A stretch of 64,000 nt of DNA from Pilaira anomala (taxonomy: Eukaryota > Mucoromycota > Mucoromycetes > Mucorales > Mucoraceae), in contig JAIXMQ010000005.1 in assembly GCA_025716855.1 (NCBI GenBank), positions 310,001 to 374,000 of the forward strand, read 5' to 3'. This document shows, in pieces, positions 36,603 to 46,204 of this stretch. Position numbers and translations under genes: made by a program. The notes under the pieces were generated by a model. That model ran no database searches and was not told the DNA's origin. It saw only the letters and a list, made by a program, of their open reading frames with translations. Within the stretch, counting starts at the first letter, position 1. Every line of letters starts with the position of its first letter.

Positions 36603-38480
36603 TGAACTTAAAATTGTCCAATCTAGCATATGGAGACATAGTCTCTATAAAAATGGATATATTATGAAAATATTAAAAACAAATGGTCTATCTGATTACC
36701 AGCATCTCAGCGTTATACACTCGGCGTGTGACAGTTCCAACTTCCATGGATTCAATTTTTTTGGAAAGCCTGCTCTAAGATATATGGAGCTTTATCCTAA
36801 AGATGAAATTCTGAATAAATTTTTGAATGATGGAATACTGTATGAACATTTAAATGTTCGCCTGTTGCCGTGTAAAGCCCTCGAAGGAAAATGCAAGGTG
36901 GTACGCACATTCCCTTGATTGAACACAACGAAATATTAACTATTCTTCGCTCCACCATGTCCCATCTTAGTGAAATAATTGATATAGGATTGATTACGAG
37001 TCTGAAATGGGCTGGTTTATGGGAACTGGCTATGTTGTTTTGCAACAAAACCCTGATAAGACTTACTCACCATTAAGCCACAATTTACCCTGGGGAAATA
37101 CGGACGAATTTTTTCATGCATCATTTCCTGGTATGCCTACTTGGTGTAGATACTGCCATGAGGAGGGTCACACGAAGTATGATTGTAGTAAATTTCGTGC
37201 AAGCATGTTGTGTTTTGCATGTGACCAATTTGGACAATAGACAAGCTGAATGTCCTAATCCTAGATCTAGCCGTTCCAAAGCGAAAAATGTTAAAAAAAA
37301 CCAAGGAAAAAGTACCCTTAGCTGAAAAAAAAAACAAATACCCTAGCTCAGAACTACTTAAATCGAAGCATGCGCCAGTCATCTTAACCAATTCGTATTC
37401 GGCAAAGAAAGTTGAAGAGACTACCATCTCAAATACTGTATTTGTCTACGATAAGGATGACACAAACTATGTTCTTACAGATACAGATTTAGAATCCAGT
37501 GATGATGACATGGAAGATATTAACAGTTCCACTAGAATATTGCAGCACCAACAGCTATTCAAGATGTGGATATGAATATGGATGAGAGCGAATGGATGTC
37601 CACTCAACTCACAACAAATTGCAGTATTATTCCTCACGACTTCCAACATTTGGATCAATCATCTCCGCATATCACACCAAAGAGAACCACACCCTCTTTA
37701 AGACTTTTTGTATCCAGCTCTTCTCCCTCAGGAGAGGATTCTCATCCTACAAGAAACTCTAACCAACCATGAAATGTAAACTCAATTTAAACTATGGATC
37801 TCTAAACTGTAATAGTTTATTTAAAACAGCCTCATCATCAACTCAATCCTCATATATTCTTCGTTATCTAAGACACCAACAACTAGATGTTCTCTCCTTA
37901 CAGGAAACTCACACTTCCGCAGACACCATTCCTTCAATAAATATGCAACTACAATCACACTAAATTTTTTGGACTTCCACATTGTGGTATAATCTCCTTT
38001 TCACCTAATTATGTATTGACCCTACTTGATACAGATACACTATATGCTTTCGATAGATTTTTACTCTGTAAAGGTTCTCACCCTCACAATTTCTATGAGC
38101 CGATTTTCATTTTAAATATCTATGCCCCAGCAAATTCCAACACAGAAAGACGACACGATTTACTCTATGTATCTTCAGCTTCAAGCTAATGAAACTATAA
38201 ATCTTCATAGACTAATCATATTGGGAGATTTTAATTATGAATTATGGCCGGGACATACTTCGAAATAATCATTCCTTTAAAACTTCGACAGACTGGGTAA
38301 TATGTTTATTAGACTTATTCCATAACTGTATGACCTTTAATGACATGGATCAATATGCCTATGTTTCCTAATGTGAAATTTAATGTCGATAAAACCGAAA
38401 TCTTTTCGCTTAACGGTAAAATTGATTTGACTTGACAAACTTTACTAATTGATGAGAGTATAAATCCGTTCAGATAATAA
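36603..38480 (+). mobile_element. Non-LTR retrotransposon remnant: ORF1-like part with CCHC knuckles, then truncated endonuclease
   Basis: Plus strand, several frames. The ORF1-like part runs about 36603-37700 (for example NGLSDYQHLSVIHSACDSSN and WAGLWELAMLF). It includes CCHC knuckle 1 (C-R-Y-C-x4-H-x4-C near 37150) and knuckle 2 (C-F-A-C-D-Q-F-G), which is broken by a one-base insertion at the expected His near 37234. From 37769 an exonuclease-endonuclease-phosphatase-type domain is readable in pieces: NYGSLNCNSLFK, LDVLSLQETHTSAD, FILNIYAPANSNTERR, LIILGDFNYEL. This matches the AP-endonuclease-like domain at the start of LINE ORF2. No reverse transcriptase follows; the remnant stops about 100-150 bp before the NUF2 start codon. 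Multiple stops mean it is inactive. Confidence 0.8.
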
Positions 38481-38595
38481 AATCCGTCCAAATTGTAAAA
38501 TGTTTTTTTTTTACAGGATTCTAAATCCAGAGAAATAAATATTTTAAAGTCCAAATAAAGATTTCCCTTTCTTTTTTTAAACGTAACTGAAAGCT

Positions 38596-40330
38596 ATGGA
38601 AGATTATAAACTCAAAACTAGATCCATCACGGATTTAGTTTTAACCTTACAAGATATGGACTTCGATATAGCGGAACGAGATCTTACACACCCTATTCCT
38701 GAACGTACCAGAATCTTATTTGAAGGGCTCGTTACCGTACTCAAACCAGAGAAACACGAAGTTCTTGAGAGTCTTCGAGCTCGAGCGGCAGAAACCTGTG
38801 GTATATTCTCTGGATCTACTGTAAATTAAAGAGAAAGAGAGAGAGAGAGAAAGAGAAAGAAGTTGAGCAAAAAGGAACTAAATAGCTGTTATAGGACAAT
38901 TGTTGTCAAGATGCTTCGCTTATATACACAATGTTCAGTGAGATCTTGAAGGAGATCAGGTTCACTGATTTTGAGCTGAGTGATGTCATTAATCCAACTG
39001 GACGTCGCATCGTTCCTGTAATAAACGCGATTGTAAATTATGCCCTTTTTCTTAGATCGGGTTGGGAAACATATCAAAAATGGAATTCAGAAGTTGTAAG
39101 TGTAAATTTGTTTTTGTCTTTATAATTTTGTTTGCTTACATAAGGTGAATTTGATAGGAAGAGATAGAAGAAGAAATCAAAGCTGTTACGGAAAAAAAAG
39201 AAGAGGTGAAGATGGAGCACAATTATCTAGCGTAAGAAACTTGTTGTCCCTCTTCTCTTTCTGGACCAAGTTTTGATTTTTATTTTTTCTAGGGCTCAAA
39301 TTACAAAAGAGAAAGAGGATATGGATAAAGTTCGAAAGGAGGACGCTCAGATTTATGAGGAACTTAACGAAATGAAAGAAGAGATAGATCAGTTACAATC
39401 TAACAGAGTTATGTATAAGCATGAAAAAGAATCACTGAAAGATGTATTGGTAAGAAGAAAAAAATTATGTATTTGTAAAATGAACTATCAGTTAACACGT
39501 ACACTCTCTCTTTTTTTTCTATAATAGGATGGAGAACATGCCGATTTTCTCAATACTTCAATGGAATATAACCGCTATAAAAAATATAGAGACATTGATA
39601 TTGAAAAAGCTATTGCTGAGAACGAGGGCCTAATAATTCAAATTCAAGATAGAAGACAAAAATTAGAGGAAGATTTAAAGACTGTAGATAATCTTAATCA
39701 CGAATTTGCTCTTAAAGAAGAAATAACTGATGTAAAAAAAAAAAAAAAAAAAAAAAAAAGTTGCAATACATTGGTTATCTTTTTTTAACACATTTTATTA
39801 TGATTTAGGCTATCAACCAATGTGCGACGACCACATTCAATATTAAAGCCATGGGTTCTGAAATAAGTAGACAGATAAAGCAGAGAGCTAGTATGGAAGA
39901 AAAACTTGGAGTTGTACAAGAACAACTGGCTAAGACTACAGATAAAAGATCTGTAAGTACTACTAACTCCTAAACAAAACATCATATTCATTATTTTTAC
40001 TTTTATTAGAAACTTAAAATGGAAATTGCTAATTGTGATGTAGAAGAAGAACAACTCAAAGAACAAAGAGTAAAATTAACAGAAACCAAAAAATTATATT
40101 TCGTTTTAAATGAACAAAAGAACGCGGAATTCAAAAAGTTATTAGAAGACAACGCAAAACAAGAATTAGAAATAAAAGAAGAAATTAAGGGAATTGATCA
40201 AAGCCGTAATGAGCTTTTGTATCAAAGTAAGTTAAAAAGGCAGCAAATCGCAAGCAAAATTACTTTGATTTCTTCTTGTATTGAACAAAAACTTGGAGAG
40301 GTTGAAAATATGGAAGATTTAGAGGATTAA
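38596..40330 (+). CDS. NUF2: Kinetochore protein Nuf2 (Ndc80 complex)
   Basis: Seven exons (38596-38820, 38895-39095, 39158-39231, 39293-39449, 39528-39731, 39809-39952, 40010-40330) encode 441 residues, the usual size for Nuf2. The N-terminal about 140 residues form a calponin-homology-like domain: TDLVLTLQDMDFDIAERDLT, HPIPERTRILFEGL, FTDFELSDVINPTGRRIVPV, then INAIVNYALFLRSGWE, which corresponds to the family's conserved L-S-x-x-x-N-F segment. The rest is a long coiled coil rich in Glu/Lys that in the family pairs with Ndc80. The complex links kinetochores to microtubules in mitosis. A run of about 21 A follows the donor at 39732. The start codon lies just downstream of a LINE remnant. Confidence 0.92.
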
Positions 40331-40477
40331 ACGTTTACCTTTTAAAAAAATAAAATTGCAAATCTATTGTGCTCACAAATGATCATGTATGTGTACAAAT
40401 ACCGGGCCATTTTATGGCCGAAGAAAGTGTAACTTTTTGATTCACTGACCAAAGACAAGTTTTTTAAATAAATTTTT

Positions 40478-40520
<43 letters not shown>

Positions 40521-40538
40521 TTCTCTTTTTTCTTTCCT
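40331..40538. other. Short intergenic with ~39-base T run
   Basis: Spacer between NUF2 and the NAPE-PLD-like gene. A T run of about 39 (40481-40519) is followed by a pyrimidine-rich leader and the ATG at 40539. Confidence 0.6.
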
Positions 40539-42075
40539 ATGTTTCGTCGTTTCGCAACGACAGCTTTATTTACAACAGTTCTAATGTCAAAAACAGTTCA
40601 TGCACAAGGTACTAAAAAGGAACACCATGACGGTACAGGCTTCAAAAACCCATGGCCATCCTTTACTTCGTATGGTTTTTTTGACGCTTTTAAAATGTTT
40701 CTTGGCTCGGATAAAAGTGTATTAAAAGCTGCAAGACCGATTGATAAGCCTGAAAAAGTAGATATCAATTGGAATTTATTAAAACAAAAGGATAATCAAT
40801 TACATGCAACTTGGCTTGGACAGTAAGTGTTGTTTTTCTTATATCCATTTGATCTATATGTTTTTTAGACTTTTTTTTTTTTTTTTTTTTTCTGAAGTGC
40901 ATGCATATTTTTACAAATGAAAAGGTTTAATATATTATTGGATCCAGTATTTTCTGATAGGTAATATATAAATAATCGATTGATTTTATATATATATATA
41001 TAAAAGACTGACCGATATATAAAAAGATGTTCTCCTGTTCAATTTACTGGACCTAAACGATACACGGATCCACCTTGTAAATTAGAAGAATTACCTTCCA
41101 TTGACGCTGTCATCATCTCTCATAACCAGTAAAGTATATATCTTCTTTACCGTTTAAAAATAACCTTTTTTTTTTCACTAGTTACGATCATTTAGATGTA
41201 GCCACAATCAAGAAATTATCCACATTGCATCCGGATTGTAAATTCTACGTTCCACTCGGTAATAAGTCTTGGTTCAATCTATCAGAACCTTTTGATAGTC
41301 AAGGCAATGATCGTGTGATTGAACTTGATTGGTGGGAGAGTGCAAATATCACGAACGAGACAGGAGAATTAAAATTTACTTGTACTCCCTGTCAACATTT
41401 CTCTGGTAGAGGGTTACTTGATAGGAATAAGACACTTTGGGCTTCTTGGTGTATTGAAAATGCAAAAGATGGTACTGGAAAAGTCTTTTTTGGAGGGTAA
41501 AAATAGGAGAGAGATAAAAAGGTTTTGATTGTAAGCATAAATCTAACATTATATTTTTTTATAGTGATACTGGATACCGTACAATACCCATTGATACCAA
41601 ACCAGAATTACAATACGATGTTGATTATTTAGATACTTTACCTCATTGTCCTGCATTTAAAGGTAAAAAAGAGAGGGAAAAAAATATATATGAAAACCTA
41701 TAACATTACTTATTTGTATATATAGAAATTGGAGAAAAAATGGGTCCTTTTGATTTAGCCTTAATTCCTATTGGAGCTTATTCACCACGTTGGTTTATGT
41801 CACCTATTCATTGCTCACCTGAAGATGCAGTTGAACTTCATCGCGATATTAAGAGCAAACATTCAGTAAGTTAAATCTTTAAAGCATTTAAAACGCATAT
41901 ACTAAATCTATTTATTTTTTACAAGATTGGTATTCATTGGGGTACTTTTGTATTGACAGATGAACCTTTATTTGAACCACCTAAAAGATTGAAAGCAGCC
42001 ATGGAGAAACGTGGTTTAGATGGACAAGATTTTAATGTACTCCCATTGGGTGGAACCCATAGTATAACTATTTAA
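40539..42075 (+). CDS. N-acyl-phosphatidylethanolamine phospholipase D-like metallo-hydrolase (NAPE-PLD family)
   Basis: Seven exons (40539-40822, 40898-40960, 41027-41128, 41182-41496, 41565-41662, 41726-41865, 41926-42075) encode 383 residues. The metallo-beta-lactamase fold carries the zinc motif SHNHYDHLD (H148, H150, D152, H153), a third His in [17 protein letters not shown], and the C-terminal IGIHWGTF. The NAPE-PLD family marks [24 protein letters not shown] and [10 protein letters not shown] are present. NAPE-PLD releases N-acylethanolamine from N-acyl-PE. The N-terminus (start [23 protein letters not shown]) looks like a signal peptide or membrane anchor, so an endomembrane or secreted location is likely. 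A Met seven codons upstream (40518) is in frame but falls at the end of the T run. The stop is only 77 bp before the next gene's ATG. Confidence 0.92.
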
Positions 42076-42152
42076 TAAATCAAATCGTGTTTTTATTTTT
42101 TCTCTCTTTTTTTCTTTTTCGATTTTTTTTTTTACATAAAATTAGTAATAAG

Positions 42153-44988
42153 ATGAATCCAGTAAGGATATCCGGAGAATCTTCTATACTTCAATCATCT
42201 TCACCTGACCCAGGTATTGTTCAAGTTGAACTATTAACAGAGTAAATATATATTGATAAATCAATAAAAAGAAATCTCCTAAAAAAAAATATCATCATAT
42301 CAAACTAGAAACGAATACAAGTTACAGTCTTGGAAAAATGGCTTAGGAAAAACAGAAGAAATTGCGATTTATCCACCAGGAAAAGATTTTATACACGATG
42401 ATTTCTTTTGGAGATTCAGTAGCAATTGGATGCAAGGCGATTGTAATTTCTCTATATTTCCCGGATATGATTGGTAAAAAAAAAAATATGTATATCGCAA
42501 TATAAAACTAAAAACGCATAATTATTAGTACGACGGTAGTTTTACCAAGTGAAAATAAACCTTCGTTATATTTAACTCACCAAGGCCATGAATCATCTTA
42601 TAAAACACAACCTTTATTTCCATATGGATGGCAAGGTGAATGGTAAAATATCTTGAATTTTGACAACATCTAGTTTATAAGGAGAGTTTAATTTTTTTTT
42701 TTTTTTTTTTTTTTTAGGACCACAACTTGTAAAGTTACGAACGCGCCAGTAAAAAGCCTTCAATTCATGTTGAAACGAGAATCTGGTAAAGCCCAAGTTC
42801 GAGTAGAAAAAATCGGAGCATATGAAACAGATCTTCAAGGTGATGTAGATTCTGGAAAGAACATGTTATTTGGAGCATTTGCACTTGTTTATGTAGTAGA
42901 AGGTTTCGTGAGTGTTTTATTGGATGAAAATCATGCACATGAACAAAGACATGTTTTGAAGGCCGGTGAGACATTAGTTGTGGAACGTGATGAAGATGCA
43001 AGTCCGACCAGTATCTTGATGAAAGCCACTACAGACGGAGGACAGGCTCCATTTAACGGAATTGGTAAATAAGAAAGGATAAACTTTTTTTTTTTTTTTA
43101 ATATATTATTAATTTTTATATACATATACGCAGAGGCTACGGTTGTTGTTATTCAAATTGAAGAAGGAAAGACATATGGTGGTATACTTCAAAAATCGAA
43201 TCATTCACCTGTATTGAATGAAAGTGATGGTATTGTACCTAGTCAAAGACGTTCATCTACACGTCGAACTAGTTTAATCGTATCTTTGGAAGAAGATATT
43301 GAGAAATTGAATCAACTTCATATTGAGGATGAAGGACAACAAGTGACTGACTCAGAGAAAACGAACCAAGAACATTTGAATCGAAGAGATAGTTTTACTG
43401 GCGTCTCATTTGAACCAAGTGGGATTTATGTGCCACCTCGTTTTGCATTAATGCATAAAGATACAGATATGCCACCACCGATCATTCGAGATAAATTAGA
43501 GGTAAATGAATTTCCATTGCATGCTATTAGTACTGCTTGGATCAAGATCATGACACAAGGACTAAGTGAATGGATTAAACTTCCAATTATTGTGTGTCGT
43601 GGTACAGAAGACGGGTAAAAAAAAAACATTGTATAAACAAAAAAACAAAAAAAAAAACTTATAATAATTCCGTTATCAGACCTATTGTAGGTATTACAGC
43701 AGCAGTGCATGGAAATGAATTAAACGGAGTTCCTTGTATTCACAGGTAATATAAACATATATGTAACATTCTTTTCTTTCGCTCCTTTCTCTCTCTCTCT
43801 CCCTAAACACTAAAAATTATTATTATTATTTAGAGTTGTTTCTCAGATTGATATCAACAAACTAAAAGGTACGGTTGTTGCAGTCCCTTGTGTGAACGTA
43901 TGGGGTTTTCTCAAGTTTCAAAGAGAATTTGCTGATGGACGCGATTTAAACCGGCAATTCCCGGGTAAAGAAGATGGTTACGCATCTCAAGTCTATTGTT
44001 ATCATTTGATGAATAAAATCATTTCTCAGTTTAATTACATGATTGATTTACATACCGCAAGCTTTGGTCGTGTAAATTCTTATTACGTACGAGCTGATCT
44101 AGTAAGTGTGTTTCTTTTTTATTATTATATTTACTTATATATTTTAACTTTTTTTTTTCTATTGTATATAGAATGATCCTGTAGGTGCTGTTATGGCAAA
44201 ATTGCAACAACCACAAATCTTATTACATAATTCTGGACAAGACGGTAAATATAAGTAAATGGTATATTTATGTAACAATCTAACTGGAAATAATAATAAT
44301 AAAAAAAAAAAAAAAAAAAAAAGGCACGTTACGATCAGCTGCAGCTGCACACGGAATTAAAGCAATCACTGTAGAAATAGGAAATCCACAAACTTTCCAA
44401 GATCAATATGTGCAAGCAAGTATAAAAAGAATTGAATTATCCTGTTAAATATTCTAAAGTATATGTATATAGTGGGCATTTATGGGTGTAATGCGTATCT
44501 TGGATCACTTTAATATGTATTCACTGTCCAATATTAATCTTAATGAAATCAATGCAGAAGATATACATGAAAACCCTTTAGGTCCAACTAATACTGTATT
44601 ATGTTCAAGAGGATTCTGGGTAAAAAAAAAATAAAAAAAAAATAGTTATGAATTTATTTTAACCTTTTTTTTTTTTTTGACAGCTGTACACAAAGACTGG
44701 TGGATTATTGGAAGTATATCCAGATGTTAATAAACTTGTTCGAAAGGGAGATATTATTGCACGTATAAAGAATATGTTTGGAAATGTTGTTGAAGAATAT
44801 TTCTCACCTTGTACTGGTGTAGTAAGTATACATTTATATATACATATAAAATTAAATATTAACTCTTTTATTAGATTATTGGACGTAGTTCAAATCCGGT
44901 AGCCATGTCTGGTGATCGTATTGTTCATATGGGAGTAATTAAGAAAACAGGCGAAGTATTAGCAAAAGCAGCTAAAGAAAATTATTAA
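42153..44988 (+). CDS. HutD-like cupin fused to an AstE/AspA-type zinc deacylase
   Basis: Twelve exons (42153-42241, 42309-42473, 42529-42642, 42718-43064, 43134-43614, 43680-43745, 43834-44101, 44172-44244, 44324-44415, 44473-44619, 44684-44821, 44875-44988) encode 697 residues. Residues about 30-200 match HutD/Ves: [38 protein letters not shown], then GYDCTTVVLP. After a charged linker, residues about 390-690 match succinylglutamate desuccinylase/aspartoacylase (M14-like): zinc ligands in [10 protein letters not shown] (H409, E412) and [11 protein letters not shown] (H494), and substrate motif [10 protein letters not shown]. The C-terminal [31 protein letters not shown] is the usual beta domain. 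Predicted function is hydrolysis of an N-acyl or ester bond; substrate unknown. Intron 9 uses a GC donor (GCAAGT at 44416). Intron 8 ends in a run of about 22 A before AG. Confidence 0.9.
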
Positions 44989-45136
44989 AAATAAGATTTT
45001 TTTTTATTATTGAGTATTGTGATATAAAAATAAAAATAAAAAATTAATCCTAAAGAGGAATTGTTGTGTGTGTTGTGTGGGGGAGGGGGGGTATAAAAAT
45101 AGTTGAGTTATTTACAAAAAGGAGATATAATAGAGT

Positions 45137-45706
45137 TTAGTGTAATCTACTAGGACGAGAAGGAGCAAAATGATGATGATAATGTTTATCACTATAATGA
45201 TATGCATTATCGTTTTGATGAAGATGATGATTATTGTGATGTTGAGTACCCAAGTAATGTGGTGATCTAATATCTGTCAAGTGATGTTCATGATGTATAG
45301 AACTTGAAGAAGAAGATAAACCTGATATTGAAGTATATTCTAAGGAAGGTATACGAGATAAATCAACATGCTTTTGACGCACAACTTTCTTATTATCACG
45401 CTGATTTAACATAATTTTTGCTTCTCCTTCATAATCTCTTGTGGGATCAATTGGCTCTGGTTCTTCAGTAAAATAGCCTAATTCTTCAAAAAATATTTGA
45501 AATGATGTATAAATACAGTGATTGTCTTTATCAACAATTGTTTCTTCTGGTGTTAATGAAAGAATATGAAATAAATTCTCTTGACATTCTGAATCATCAA
45601 TCCAGGTTGTCATGGTTTCTTCATATTCTTGAGGTGATTGAGGATATGAATCATCATCTTCTTCTGGTGTTAAAGAAAAGAATACAAGTTGAGGTAAAGA
45701 AGACAT
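45137..45706 (-). CDS. Hypothetical His-rich acidic protein
   Basis: Single-exon frame of 189 codons on the minus strand. It starts MSSLPQLVFFSLTPEEDDDS. The middle segment TSFQIFFEELGYFTEEPEPI looks folded or helical. The C-terminal third is rich in His, Asn and Ser (NHHLHQNDNAYHYSDKHYHH) and ends SRPSRLH. The motif S-L-T-P-E-E occurs twice (residues about 11-16 and 50-55). A TATA-like element lies about 60 bp upstream. I do not recognise a family. Codon use and the absence of homopolymer artefacts make it a likely real gene. Confidence 0.7.
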   Translation of the reverse strand: MSSLPQLVFFSLTPEEDDDSYPQSPQEYEETMTTWIDDSECQENLFHILSLTPEETIVDKDNHCIYTSFQIFFEELGYFTEEPEPIDPTRDYEGEAKIMLNQRDNKKVVRQKHVDLSRIPSLEYTSISGLSSSSSSIHHEHHLTDIRSPHYLGTQHHNNHHLHQNDNAYHYSDKHYHHHFAPSRPSRLH

Positions 45707-45765
45707 TTTTTTTGAAATAATTTAAAATTATGAAAAAATAAAAAATAAGAGTTAAAATCTTGTGC

Positions 45766-45774
45766 CTATTTATA
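45766..45774 (-). promoter_or_regulatory. Candidate TATA box for the His-rich hypothetical gene
   Basis: TATAAATAG on the minus strand, 60 bp upstream of the ATG at 45706, a sensible spacing for a fungal core promoter. Confidence 0.45.
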
Positions 45775-46204
45775 TTGTTTGTTTTCCCTTTAAATCAACG
45801 GAAATTCAAGGAACCAAAAATGCAAAGAGAAGCCAATTATTACTAGGTGACCAATTGTTACTTGTCCAATCATTTAAGAGGACGGAATCTTATCAGTAAA
45901 TCCTTTTAGCCCCTACTTGATAAGTAATGTTGTAATGGGTCTTTTCGTATACCTAACTATTGTTTTTATAAACTACTATATTCAATTCTCTTCTTGACTA
46001 TAATAACAAGCTCCAAACAACTTAGAAGGGATTAAGACATTGAAAATAAATATGGGGAAAAGGACTTATTTTTATTTAAATTATATGTTTTCCTGATTTA
46101 TATTTAGTTCTAGTATCACCTGACGGTATCCTGTTACCTTATAAATCTTGAGCTACCTATATAGTACACATTGAATACCCGCCAAGGCTACCCCACAACA
46201 GGTA
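45775..46204. other. Intergenic, no gene recognised
   Basis: Upstream region of the His-rich gene up to the edge of the fold-back element; no coding signal. Confidence 0.4.

Noticed and set aside
42075..42153. NAPE-PLD and HutD-deacylase as one fused gene
   Set aside because: A clear stop codon (42073-42075) and a new ATG with a matching downstream frame were found, and no splice pair bypassing the stop was convincing.
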